A stretch of 64,000 nucleotides of DNA from an uncultured Clostridium sp. (GCA_900542035.1 UQMJ01000001.1:221660-285659), one strand, 5' to 3'; positions 51,752-59,317 are shown, counted from the first letter of the stretch. Numbers and translations are program-made. Notes: generated by a model not told the origin, from the sequence alone.

Positions 51752-52605
51752 TGGAAGTCATTGTAGCAAAAACCGCAGGCTTCTGCTTCGGAGTGGAACG
51801 GGCAGTAAACAAGGTATATGAACAGATAAACAAGCAGGATGGACGTCCCATTTATACCTATGGCCCCATTATCCATAATGAGGAAGTCGTAAAAGACCTG
51901 GAAAAAAAGGGGGTTCAGGTAATTGAGACGGAGGATGAATTAAGGCAGCTAAAGGAAGGCATTGTCATCATCCGTTCCCATGGCGTAGGGAGACACATCT
52001 ACGATCTGCTGGAGGAAAACCAGATAGAAATTGTAGACGCTACCTGCCCGTTTGTAAAGAAAATCCACCGCATCGTAAAAGAAGAAAATGAAAAAGGCCG
52101 CAGGGTTATTATCATTGGAAATGAGAAACATCCGGAAGTAGAAGGTATCAAAGGCTGGGCCGGTGCAGACACAATTGTGGTAGAATCCGAGAAACAGATT
52201 GAAAAATTGACCATTGACCCTGAGGAAAAATTAAGTATTGTATCCCAGACGACATTTAATTACAAGAAATTTCAAGATTTAGTTGAAAAATTTTTAAAAA
52301 AGGGTTATGATATTAGTGTTTTAAATACGATTTGCAATGCAACACAGGAAAGGCAGTCGGAAGCGCGCAGAATCGCTTCTGAGGTAGACGCCATGATTGT
52401 CATAGGCGGGAAGAGCAGTTCCAATACTCAGAAGTTATACGAGATCTGCCGCAGGGAGTGTGAGAACACATATTACATCCAGACAGTTGACGATTTGGAA
52501 CCTGAAAGTGTAAGTTCTGTGCGAAGCGTAGGTATTACAGCGGGAGCATCCACTCCCAAAAACATTATTAAGGAGGTTCATACTAATGTCAGAATTAAGT
52601 TTTGA
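51751..52605 (+). CDS. ispH: 4-hydroxy-3-methylbut-2-enyl diphosphate reductase
   Basis: A 284-residue iron-sulfur enzyme that makes IPP and DMAPP in the last step of the MEP isoprenoid pathway. The three cluster cysteines lie in KTAGFCFGVERAV, VDATCPFVKKIH and VLNTICNATQERQSEA. The HGVG-type motif is IIRSHGVGRHIY, and GKSSSNTQKLYEICR and GITAGASTPKNIIKEV close the protein. Its last 20 bases overlap rpsA. In many Clostridia ispH and rpsA are fused; here they are separate but overlapping frames. Confidence 0.97.
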   Translation: MEVIVAKTAGFCFGVERAVNKVYEQINKQDGRPIYTYGPIIHNEEVVKDLEKKGVQVIETEDELRQLKEGIVIIRSHGVGRHIYDLLEENQIEIVDATCPFVKKIHRIVKEENEKGRRVIIIGNEKHPEVEGIKGWAGADTIVVESEKQIEKLTIDPEEKLSIVSQTTFNYKKFQDLVEKFLKKGYDISVLNTICNATQERQSEARRIASEVDAMIVIGGKSSSNTQKLYEICRRECENTYYIQTVDDLEPESVSSVRSVGITAGASTPKNIIKEVHTNVRIKF

Positions 52606-53698
52606 ACAAATGTTAGAAGAATCATTAAAGACAATACGTACAGGAGAGGTAGTCACTGGTAAGGTCATCGACGTCAAAGAAGATGAAGTAGTTTTAAATA
52701 TAGGTTACAAGTCTGATGGCATTATTCCAAGAAGCGAATATACCAACGAGCCAGGCGTAGATTTAACCACTCTTGTTCACGTAGGCGACGAGATGGAAGC
52801 AAAGGTTATTAAAGTAAACGACGGCGAAGGCCAGGTAGCTCTTTCCTACAAGAGACTGGCAGCTGACAGAGGAAACAAGAGACTGGAAGAAGCATTCAAC
52901 AACCAGGAAGTATTAACTGCAAAGGTTACCCAGGTTTTGGATGGCGGTTTAAGCGTAGTGGTAGACGAAGCAAGAGTATTCATTCCTGCAAGTCTGGTAT
53001 CTGATACTTATGAGAAGGATTTATCCAAGTACGCAGGCCAGGAGATTGAATTCGTAATTACCGAGTTCAATCCAAAGAGAAGAAGAATCATCGGCGACAG
53101 AAAACAGCTTATGGTTGCAAAGAAAGCGGCTCTGCAGAAAGAATTATTCGAGAGAATCCACGTAGGCGACGCAGTAGAAGGTACTGTTAAGAATGTAACT
53201 GATTTTGGTGCATTCATCGACTTGGGCGGCGCTGACGGCCTGCTGCACATCTCCGAGATGAGCTGGGGCAGAGTAGAGAACCCGAAGAAGGTATTTAAGA
53301 CTGGCGATCAGGTTCGCGTTCTGATTAAGGACATCCAGGGCGAGAAGATTGCTCTGAGCTTAAAGTTCCCAGAGACCAATCCTTGGGCAAATGCTGCTGA
53401 GAAGTACGCAGTAGGTAATGTTGTAACCGGCCGTGTAGCACGTATGACCGACTTCGGCGCATTCGTAGAGTTAGAGCCAGGTGTAGACGCATTACTGCAC
53501 GTATCCCAGATTGCAAGAGAGCATATTGAGAAGCCATCTGATGTATTAAAGATTGGTCAGGAAGTAGAAGCAAAAGTAGTTGATTTCAACGAAGAAGACA
53601 GAAAGATCAGCTTAAGCATGAAAGCGCTGTTAGCTCCAGAGCAGAAAGAAGCTCCAGCAGATGCAGATGTAGCAGATGCATATGTTGACGCTGAATAA
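52586..53698 (+). CDS. rpsA: 30S ribosomal protein S1
   Basis: A 370-residue S1 protein with four S1 domains, the usual Firmicutes size (E. coli has six). Each domain has the VVEGTVKNVTDFGAFIDLGG-like core; clear copies start near VVTGKVIDVKEDEVVLNIGY, VLTAKVTQVLDGGLSVVV, and GAFVELEPGVDALLHVSQIA. It binds mRNA or RNA on the ribosome. AAGGAGG lies in the end of ispH. A strong terminator follows at 53715. Confidence 0.95.
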   Translation: MSELSFEQMLEESLKTIRTGEVVTGKVIDVKEDEVVLNIGYKSDGIIPRSEYTNEPGVDLTTLVHVGDEMEAKVIKVNDGEGQVALSYKRLAADRGNKRLEEAFNNQEVLTAKVTQVLDGGLSVVVDEARVFIPASLVSDTYEKDLSKYAGQEIEFVITEFNPKRRRIIGDRKQLMVAKKAALQKELFERIHVGDAVEGTVKNVTDFGAFIDLGGADGLLHISEMSWGRVENPKKVFKTGDQVRVLIKDIQGEKIALSLKFPETNPWANAAEKYAVGNVVTGRVARMTDFGAFVELEPGVDALLHVSQIAREHIEKPSDVLKIGQEVEAKVVDFNEEDRKISLSMKALLAPEQKEAPADADVADAYVDAE

Positions 53699-53714
53699 TC
53701 ATTGACGATACCAG

Positions 53715-53748
53715 AATCCCCCTTTGCAGGACGCAGAGGGGGATTTTT
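53715..53748 (+). terminator. Intrinsic terminator of the cmk-ispH-rpsA operon
   Basis: Twelve-base stem ATCCCCCTTTGC / GCAGAGGGGGAT, five-base loop, then TTTTT. Confidence 0.94.
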
Positions 53749-53791
53749 GCATGATGCAGCTTGTATTGCCGCCGGACAAGGAGGTGTTAGG

Positions 53792-54409
53792 ATGGGGAGA
53801 AATGGATGGCTGGCGTTCCTTGTTTTCTTGCTGCTGGGAAGTTCACCGCTTCCGGCTTATGGAAAAACGATTTGTCCGCCTCAGATTTCTATTGCTATGG
53901 CGACGCCGTATGATGAAGTGATGGTGGAGCGAATTGGCAGAGAACGGGAACCAGATGAAATTCATATCGCGGTTTCCCTAAAGACCCGAACTCTGTTTCT
54001 GTGTTATGGAACCCAGGTAATCGACTCGTTTATCGCCCAGGTGGGGATGAATTCTCAGGAGGGAGATAAGCGCATTCAAGGGGATAAGCGGACGCCGAGA
54101 GGGGAATATTACGTATGTTTGAAAAATGCAGACAGCAGATATTATCGGGCATTGGGGTTATCTTACCCGAATCAGAAGGATGCAGACAGAGGGTATGAGT
54201 CCGGTCTGATTTCGAAAGAGGAGCGGGACAGGATTGTTTCTGCCATTTCCCAGAACGCTATGCCGGACTGGAATACGGCGTTGGGCGGTTATATTGAAAT
54301 TCACGGAGAAAAAGGCGGCCGCACGGACGGCTGCGTAGCGGTCGGAAATCCGGTAATGGATTGTTTGTGGCCTGTGGTAGAACTGGGGTGCCGCGTCCGG
54401 ATTTTTTAA
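53792..54409 (+). CDS. L,D-transpeptidase (YkuD) family protein, secreted
   Basis: A 205-residue protein with a signal peptide (LAFLVFLLLGSSPLPAYG) and a YkuD domain. The catalytic region is GGYIEIHGEKGGRTDGCVAV, with the conserved histidine and the nucleophilic cysteine of the T-D-G-C motif. Such enzymes form 3-3 cross-links in peptidoglycan or attach proteins to it. AAGGAGG precedes the ATG; the upstream in-frame extension overlaps the terminator and lacks a ribosome-binding site. Confidence 0.88.
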   Translation: MGRNGWLAFLVFLLLGSSPLPAYGKTICPPQISIAMATPYDEVMVERIGREREPDEIHIAVSLKTRTLFLCYGTQVIDSFIAQVGMNSQEGDKRIQGDKRTPRGEYYVCLKNADSRYYRALGLSYPNQKDADRGYESGLISKEERDRIVSAISQNAMPDWNTALGGYIEIHGEKGGRTDGCVAVGNPVMDCLWPVVELGCRVRIF

Positions 54410-54436
54410 GGAATACTGGAATTCGTAAAATAGGTG

Positions 54437-54500
54437 TTGACAAGTAATATTATACATCATATAATATAGGCGTAACCAATACTATATATCATATAATATT
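54437..54500 (+). promoter_or_regulatory. PadR promoter with two operator repeats
   Basis: Consensus promoter TTGACA (54437-54442) and TATAAT (54460-54465), 17 bases apart. An 18-base sequence TATACATCATATAATATA at 54451-54468 covers the -10 box and recurs as TATATATCATATAATATT at 54483-54500, 16 of 18 identical, offset 32 bases (three helical turns). This suits autorepression by the PadR protein. Confidence 0.75.
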
Positions 54501-54540
54501 AGATAAAATATCAGATGAATATCAGAAAGGGGAACGACCT

Positions 54541-54861
54541 ATGGTATTTAACACGGGTTCCGCATTGCTGGACGCCATTGTACTGGCTGTTGTATCCAGA
54601 GATACAGAAGGTACTTATGGATATAAAATTACTCAGGACGTCCAGCAGGCGATTGAGATTTCTGAGTCGACCCTGTATCCGGTTTTGAGAAGGCTGCAAA
54701 AAGACGATTGTCTGGAGACCTACGACATGGCGATTGACGGGAGAAACCGCAGATATTACCGGATTACAGAGAAGGGGAGACTGCAGCTGAATCTTTACCG
54801 CGGAGAATGGGCAAATTATTCGGAGAAGATATCCCGTATTTTTGAGGAGGCCTGTATATGA
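54541..54861 (+). CDS. PadR family transcriptional regulator
   Basis: A 106-residue PadR-type winged-helix regulator, subfamily without a large C-terminal domain. VSRDTEGTYGYKITQDVQQA and EISESTLYPVLRRLQKDD form the DNA-binding region, and YRITEKGRLQLNLYRGEW the wing. It overlaps DUF1700 by ATGA and is probably autoregulated through the repeats at its promoter. The three-gene set PadR-DUF1700-DUF4097 is a known conserved Firmicutes module linked to envelope stress, by family knowledge. Confidence 0.93.
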   Translation: MVFNTGSALLDAIVLAVVSRDTEGTYGYKITQDVQQAIEISESTLYPVLRRLQKDDCLETYDMAIDGRNRRYYRITEKGRLQLNLYRGEWANYSEKISRIFEEACI

Positions 54862-55610
54862 ATCGAGAGACATTTATGAAAGACCTGGAATATCTTCTGC
54901 AGGATATTCCGGATGAGGAGAAAGCAGATGCGTTAAGCTACTATGCAGATTATCTGGAAGAAGCCGGACCAGAAAATGAAGAAAAGGTGTTAAAAGAATT
55001 TGGCAGTCCGGAACGGATTGCAGCTATTATTCGAGCGGATTTAAAAGGGGATCTGGAGTCTGGAGGCGGTTTTACAGAACGAGGGTATGAGGACGATCGC
55101 TTCCGCCAGCCGAACTTTCAGCTGGCCCACAGAGAAGAGGAAAAGGAGTCGTTTTCCCTGCCGCCAAAATCAGATGGCGCAGATGAAAAGACACAGGAAA
55201 AGAACCATTCGGTCTGGAAAGTGCTGGGAGTGATAGCGCTTGTACTTGTGGCTGTACCGCTGCTTCCGCTGGTATTTGGATTGGGACTGGGAGTTATCGG
55301 AGGTATATTCGGACTGATTGTAGGAGTTCTGGCGCTTTTGGCAGCCCTGCTCTTTACAGCGGCAATCTGGACAGGGGCCTGTCTGATAGCGGGGATTTTT
55401 GTGGTAATAGCAGGATGTATCGTTATGGCAACGCCATTTAATCTGCTGAATGGCATCTGGTGCATCGGAATGGGAATTGTATTTCTTGGAATCGGCCTGG
55501 TTTCCCTGGCGGTCAGCGTATTGTTTTACGGAAAGTTTCTGCCGTGGCTGGTCAAGAAAATTGGAGCAATTGGAAGAAGTTTGGTTCATTGGAAAAGGAG
55601 AACGGTATGA
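54858..55610 (+). CDS. DUF1700 domain-containing membrane protein
   Basis: A 250-residue protein. The N-terminal 60 residues carry the DUF1700 pattern FMKDLEYLLQDIPDEEKADA followed by LSYYADYLEEAGPENEEKVL. A charged linker to about residue 115 precedes four hydrophobic helices near the C-terminus. The N-terminal part is cytoplasmic and resembles a regulatory helical domain. It is coupled to PadR at the start and to the DUF4097 gene at the end (ATGA overlaps on both sides). Confidence 0.9.
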   Translation: MNRETFMKDLEYLLQDIPDEEKADALSYYADYLEEAGPENEEKVLKEFGSPERIAAIIRADLKGDLESGGGFTERGYEDDRFRQPNFQLAHREEEKESFSLPPKSDGADEKTQEKNHSVWKVLGVIALVLVAVPLLPLVFGLGLGVIGGIFGLIVGVLALLAALLFTAAIWTGACLIAGIFVVIAGCIVMATPFNLLNGIWCIGMGIVFLGIGLVSLAVSVLFYGKFLPWLVKKIGAIGRSLVHWKRRTV

Positions 55611-56557
55611 AGAAATGGATTAAAATTACAGCGCTTACAGGAGCGGCGCTGTTTGGCGTGGGAAGTATTACAGCGCTGGCAGCCATAGGATTGGGCGCAA
55701 GGCCTGGCGTGGTAAATTTTGCAGAAGATGGAGTAAGATATATCGATATTGACGAGATGGAAGAACGCTGGGACGACTGGTGCGATTGGGATGACAGACA
55801 GGAAAGAAGAAGGAACCGGCTTTTGGAAGGCCAGAATCAGCCGGCTGCAACAGAACAGGCCCAGTCTGGTGTTCCAGAAGAAAATCAGCCGGTTTTTGCA
55901 GGACAGTCGTCAAAATTTGCACCAGAAGAAATCTGGAAAATCGAAGCGGACCTCTTTGGAGGCAGGGTGGAGATTCTTCCGGTTTCTGACGGCCAGATTG
56001 AGGTTGTATTAGACGAAGAAGCGCAGGAGAGAGGCGTTTACGTGCGTCAGGAAGAAGGGGAACTAAAGGTTGGCCAGGGTAAGAGAGAAGGCATCCGTGA
56101 TACAAAAGAAGAATTTGGCGCGGTACAGATTCGCGTTCCCCGACAGATGTCCTTGCGGGAACTGGAGTGCGATATTGATATCGGCGAATGTACGATTAAC
56201 GGAATTGAAGCAGAAAGCATGGATTTGGCCACAGAGGCAGGTACCATTGAGGTTCTGGGAGCCAGGACAGGGGAACTGGATGCAAGCGCTGGTATTGGAA
56301 GTATTCTATATGAGGGAATTGCGGAAAGAAGCGTTGAGGGAGAATGCGGAGTTGGAAACCTGGAGTTCTGCCTGGAAGGAAGGCCGGAAGAGTTTAATTA
56401 TAACTTAGAAATAGGAGTTGGCTCTGTGGAGATAGACGGCTCTGAGTACAGCGGACTTGGAATGGAAAAGCGGATTGACAACAGGGCGCAGGGAGCAGGA
56501 AAGACAATGGATCTGGAAGTCGGTACTGGAAGCGTTGTGGTTTCGTTTTATCAATAA
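55607..56557 (+). CDS. DUF4097-like beta-repeat surface protein
   Basis: A 316-residue protein with one N-terminal helix (about residues 5-27), an acidic/Gln-rich linker and a C-terminal beta domain with repeats of the DUF4097/DUF2807 type: IEADLFGGRVEILPVSDGQI, VQIRVPRQMSLRELECDIDI, then GIGSILYEGI and GVGSVEIDGSEYSGLGMEK. The repeats GxGxxE recur about every 18-20 residues, as in a beta-helix. It is outside the membrane. Co-encoded with DUF1700 and PadR; role in envelope sensing is inference. Confidence 0.85.
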   Translation: MKKWIKITALTGAALFGVGSITALAAIGLGARPGVVNFAEDGVRYIDIDEMEERWDDWCDWDDRQERRRNRLLEGQNQPAATEQAQSGVPEENQPVFAGQSSKFAPEEIWKIEADLFGGRVEILPVSDGQIEVVLDEEAQERGVYVRQEEGELKVGQGKREGIRDTKEEFGAVQIRVPRQMSLRELECDIDIGECTINGIEAESMDLATEAGTIEVLGARTGELDASAGIGSILYEGIAERSVEGECGVGNLEFCLEGRPEEFNYNLEIGVGSVEIDGSEYSGLGMEKRIDNRAQGAGKTMDLEVGTGSVVVSFYQ

Positions 56558-56572
56558 TCAGAAGGAAATACA

Positions 56573-56613
56573 GCGTCTGTGTACAGGGGCGGCACGCCTT
56601 GGTACACGGATGC
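56573..56613 (+). repeat. Long hairpin between the DUF4097 gene and the SASP gene
   Basis: Inverted repeat of 19 pairs with one mismatch (arms 56573-56591 and 56595-56613, loop GCA), containing GTGTAC/GTACAC and GGGGCG/CGCCTT. No T-run follows, so it is not a standard terminator. It may protect the end of the upstream mRNA or sit in the SASP leader. Confidence 0.75.
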
Positions 56614-56683
56614 TAACCCTGATGTGTATAAAATAAGGGAAAAAGGGAATGATTTGGATGCAGAGAAAAGGAGGCGTTCAGAT

Positions 56684-56890
56684 ATGGCGAAGACAAAAAA
56701 GCAAAAGCCCTTTGACCCGACGGATTTAACTCCGGAAGAAAAGATGAAATTTGAAATTGCAGAAGAGCTGGGGCTTGGAGATAAAATTATAAGCGGGGGC
56801 TGGAGAAGCCTGACAGCAAAAGAAAGCGGCCGGATTGGCGGTCTGATTACAAAGAAGAAACGAGAACAGAAAAAGAACCAGGAGATATAA
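56684..56890 (+). CDS. Small acid-soluble spore protein, alpha/beta type
   Basis: A 68-residue SASP. After a basic start, LTPEEKMKFEIAEELGLGDK and LTAKESGRIGGLITKKKR match the conserved alpha/beta SASP segments (MKxEIAxEFG and GxxGGxxxKR), including the GPR protease region around the Glu-Ile. The protein coats and protects DNA in the spore. GGAGG precedes the ATG. It is expected to be made in the forespore under sigma-G; no clear sigma-G promoter was recognised. Confidence 0.82.
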   Translation: MAKTKKQKPFDPTDLTPEEKMKFEIAEELGLGDKIISGGWRSLTAKESGRIGGLITKKKREQKKNQEI

Positions 56891-56897
56891 AAATACA

Positions 56898-57941
56898 ATG
56901 GAAATCGGGATTATCAGCTTTACACAGGCAGGGAAAAACATGGCGGGGCAGATTTGCAGCGCTTTGTCAAAAAAAGGATACGTCTGCAGTGCGGCTGCCT
57001 GGCAGAAAGGGGACTCCCTGTCTCAGTGGACAGCTGCCTGCTGGAAAGAAAAAAAGGCGCTTATTTTTGTTGGAGCTGCTGGCATTGCAGTCCGGAGCGT
57101 GGCTCCTTATTTAAAAGATAAGTTTACCGATCCGGCGGTTCTTGCTGCAGATGAAAAAGGGCAGTTTGTGATTCCGCTGGTATCCGGACACGCAGGAGGC
57201 GCCAATGAGCTGGCCCTTACCCTGGCAGAAGCCATAGGAGCCGTTCCGGTAATTACAACTGCTACCGACGTTAACCACTTATTTGCGGTAGATGTATTTG
57301 CAAGAGAAAAGGGCTTGTATCTGTCGGATCGAAGGCTGGCAAAAGAGGTTTCGGCAGGACTTTTGTCAGGGGAAAAGATCGGATGGCGGTCAGACTGGGG
57401 GGATTTTCCGGTTCCGGAAGGATTTGAAAAGGTTCCGGCAGAAGCCTTAAAAGAGCCTGGAAAAAACAGCCTTCCGGAACGGCTGAAGGTCTGGGTTACG
57501 GTATCTTCGAAAGAACCTGAAAACTGTTTAAAACTGATCCCAAAAGCGGTTGTAGTAGGAATTGGATGCAGAAAGGGCACAGATGGACAGATGCTTTCCA
57601 GGGCAGTGGAACAGATGCTGGATCAGCACAGCATCAGCCGCCATGCCGTAGCCGGCGTGGCAACCATTGATATAAAGAAAGAAGAACCTGCGATTGCGGA
57701 ACTGGTAAAAGCCAGAGACTGGAAGCTGTTTTCTTATACGGCACAAGAACTTGCTCAGGCAGATGGAGAGTTTTCAGAGTCTGAATTTGTGAAGAAAACA
57801 GTAGGAGTTGGAAATGTATGCGAACGGGCTGTGGTCTGCTCGGGAGCAAAGCTGCTTGCAGAAAAGACGGTATTTGCCGGCATCACAGTGGCCCTGGGAG
57901 TAAGAGAGAAAAATAGAAAAGAATTAAAAAAGGAAGTCTGA
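56898..57941 (+). CDS. cbiG: Cobalt-precorrin 5A hydrolase CbiG
   Basis: A 347-residue cobalamin-pathway enzyme that opens the lactone of cobalt-precorrin 5A and releases acetaldehyde. The CbiG_N domain (about residues 45-125) has FVGAAGIAVRSVAPYLKDKF and VIPLVSGHAGGANELA, then VITTATDVNHLFAVDVFARE. The C-terminal domain has VVGIGCRKGTDGQMLSRAVE and TVGVGNVCERAV. No other cobalamin gene is in this window. The start eight bases after the SASP stop has only a weak ribosome-binding site, AGGAG about 14 bases upstream. Confidence 0.93.
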   Translation: MEIGIISFTQAGKNMAGQICSALSKKGYVCSAAAWQKGDSLSQWTAACWKEKKALIFVGAAGIAVRSVAPYLKDKFTDPAVLAADEKGQFVIPLVSGHAGGANELALTLAEAIGAVPVITTATDVNHLFAVDVFAREKGLYLSDRRLAKEVSAGLLSGEKIGWRSDWGDFPVPEGFEKVPAEALKEPGKNSLPERLKVWVTVSSKEPENCLKLIPKAVVVGIGCRKGTDGQMLSRAVEQMLDQHSISRHAVAGVATIDIKKEEPAIAELVKARDWKLFSYTAQELAQADGEFSESEFVKKTVGVGNVCERAVVCSGAKLLAEKTVFAGITVALGVREKNRKELKKEV

Positions 57942-57954
57942 GAAGACTTCCTTT
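57925..57954. terminator. Bidirectional terminator between cbiG and tRNA-Leu
   Basis: Eleven-base stem AAAGGAAGTCT / AGACTTCCTTT with loop GAGA, overlapping the cbiG stop. On the minus strand it ends in TTTTTT and terminates the tRNA-Leu transcript; on the plus strand the T-run is short. Confidence 0.9.
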
Positions 57955-57959
57955 GCTCG

Positions 57960-58044
57960 TGCAGAAGAAGAGACTTGAACTCTCATGGTATTGCTACCAC
58001 ACGGACCTGAACCGTGCGCGTCTGCCAATTCCGCCACTTCTGCA
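57960..58044 (-). tRNA. tRNA-Leu (anticodon CAG), copy 1
   Basis: An 85-base tRNA. Acceptor ends TGCAGAAG and CTTCTGCA pair, the anticodon stem CACGG/CCGTG holds the loop TTCAGGT (anticodon CAG), the variable arm is long as in leucine tRNAs, and the T-arm reads GAGAGTTCAAGTCTC. The trailing CA of CCA is not separate from the encoded acceptor end. A second, identical copy lies at 58883. Confidence 0.95.
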
Positions 58045-58073
58045 ATCCATCGCTGTATGTCAGCGACTAGGAT

Positions 58074-58102
58074 AGTATAGCGTATTCGTTTGGATTTGTC
58101 AA
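58074..58102 (-). promoter_or_regulatory. Promoter of tRNA-Leu(CAG) copy 1
   Basis: On the minus strand TTGACA (58102-58097) and TATACT (58079-58074), 17 bases apart. Confidence 0.9.
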
Positions 58103-58158
58103 TCATTATTTCAAATTTTTTTGTTGTATTTTTCAGAATTTTTATGGGTGGTTTTTTG

Positions 58159-58747
58159 CTATATAAGAGTCCGGAACATTCCGTGTTTGTTGCAGTATGC
58201 AAAAAGGATTCCATGGCCTTTTTTGCGAAATCGGACAGATATTTCCTGCTCGGGATAAAGTTTTGTCAGCTCACAGCTGTCAGAAGTTACATAAGCGAGA
58301 AAGGAAATGGAATGCTTCTTGTCCATAGAGTGATTCATGGAAATGTGATATTCATTATCAATCGTTTCTATGCGGATAAAATGATTGATAATGAATATCA
58401 CATTTTTCAGCTTCTTCCTCGTATAAGGTAATACCACAGCAGGAAAAGACGCCCTGTCCCACAGAGGTAATGATATTGCCGCAGATAGGGCATACATAAA
58501 AATGCATTTTCCTCATGTTTCCAGATATATTTTCGTTTTTTCGCAGATCTCCTGTCAACAGCTCGGTTATGGAAGTACCCAGGGCTTTTGCCAGGTCTTC
58601 GATGACTGATATATCTGGAAGTCCTTTTTCTGTTTCCCATTTTGAGATGGTTTTGTCGCTTACATTGATTCGATCTGCAAGTTCTTTTTGCGTAAGCTGT
58701 TGTTTTTCACGCAATTCCTTTATTATTTTTCCGGTGATATATCCCAT
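58159..58747 (-). pseudogene. XRE-family regulator broken by a frameshift
   Basis: The first part (58747-58358) encodes a Cro/CI helix-turn-helix, KQQLTQKELADRINVSDKTI then SKWETEKGLPDISVIEDLAK, followed by a cysteine-rich MHFYVCPICGN and FSCCGITLYEEEAEKC, then stops. The second part (to 58159) continues the same kind of protein in another frame: IDNEYHISMNHSMDKKHSIS and GILFAYCNKHGMFRT, the usual C-terminus of this family, which is about 190 residues. The break lies in a perfect 23-bp inverted repeat. The promoter (TTGCCC 58809-58804, TAAACT 58786-58781) is intact, with a CTACG-aaa-CGTAG palindrome beside it. A truncated 129-residue protein may still bind DNA. Confidence 0.78.
58341..58405. 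repeat. Perfect 23-bp inverted repeat inside the XRE gene
   Basis: AAATGTGATATTCATTATCA (plus ATC) at 58341-58363 is repeated as its complement at 58383-58405, 19 bases between. The regulator frame is lost at this place. Confidence 0.9.
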
Positions 58748-58847
58748 TTTGTTCCCCTTTTCTTTGTGATGGATAAGCTTAGTTTACCTTTTGGCAGAAG
58801 ATTGGGCAACCTACGAAACGTAGAGAGATTTAGAAAGTCCGAAAAAA

Positions 58848-58874
58848 CAAAAAAGAGAAGCTATTTAAAGCTTC
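58848..58874 (-). terminator. Terminator after tRNA-Leu(CAG) copy 2
   Basis: On the minus strand GAAGCT-ttaaat-AGCTTC is followed by TCTTTTTTG. It ends the tRNA transcript before the XRE promoter. Confidence 0.8.
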
Positions 58875-58882
58875 CCTACTCG

Positions 58883-58967
58883 TGCAGAAGAAGAGACTTG
58901 AACTCTCATGGTATTGCTACCACACGGACCTGAACCGTGCGCGTCTGCCAATTCCGCCACTTCTGCA
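58883..58967 (-). tRNA. tRNA-Leu (anticodon CAG), copy 2
   Basis: Identical to the 85-base gene at 57960 over its full length. The flanking promoter and terminator sequences differ from those of copy 1, so the two genes have separate signals. Confidence 0.95.
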
Positions 58968-59011
58968 TTTCTTCTCTGCCGCTTTGTTTATATCTCTCAG
59001 CGACATGTTGG

Positions 59012-59040
59012 ATTATATTATAAAACTGTCATTTTGTCAA
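59012..59040 (-). promoter_or_regulatory. Promoter of tRNA-Leu(CAG) copy 2
   Basis: On the minus strand TTGACA (59040-59035) and TATAAT (59017-59012), 17 bases apart: full consensus. Confidence 0.92.
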
Positions 59041-59085
59041 CAACTTTTTCAAAAAAATATTTTTTAAAAAAATTCAAAAAAGTAC

Positions 59086-59114
59086 TTGCCAAATTCTTCA
59101 GGCTGTGGTATATT
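59086..59114 (+). promoter_or_regulatory. Promoter of tRNA-Leu(AAG)
   Basis: TTGCCA at 59086-59091 and TATATT at 59109-59114, 17 bases apart, divergent from the promoter of tRNA-Leu(CAG) copy 2. Confidence 0.85.
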
Positions 59115-59159
59115 ATAACACGTCGGTGAGAGCTGAACAACAAAAGCTCAGAACGATAC

Positions 59160-59243
59160 GCGGAAGTGTCGGAACTGGCAGACGAGCAAGACTAAGGATC
59201 TTGTGGTGGTTACATCGTGTGGGTTCAAGTCCCATCTTCCGCA
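59160..59243 (+). tRNA. tRNA-Leu (anticodon AAG)
   Basis: An 84-base tRNA. The acceptor ends GCGGAAG and CTTCCGC pair, the anticodon stem CAAGA/TCTTG holds loop CTAAGGA (anticodon AAG, wobble A34 normally changed to inosine), a long variable arm follows, and the T-arm contains GGGTTCAAGTCCC. The GC-rich module at 59382 begins soon after its 3' end. Confidence 0.95.
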
Positions 59244-59244
59244 T

Positions 59245-59276
59245 AAAGCCTGGATTCGTAAGAGTCCAGGCTTTTT
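59245..59276 (+). terminator. Terminator of tRNA-Leu(AAG)
   Basis: AAAGCCTGGA paired with TCCAGGCTTT, then TTTTT, two bases after the tRNA. Confidence 0.92.
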
Positions 59277-59317
59277 GTTTTTCAGATCCGCTCCCGCTTC
59301 GCAGCATACCTTCAAAC

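Noticed and set aside
54451..54500. The AT-rich direct repeats before padR as a start of a CRISPR array
   Set aside because: There are only two copies, without spacers of equal length, and they fit a regulator site. No CRISPR array was seen anywhere in the window.
58090..58431. A plus-strand open frame of 113 codons across the XRE pseudogene
   Set aside because: It is antisense to the two regulator pieces and includes the palindrome; no ribosome-binding site or promoter was seen.
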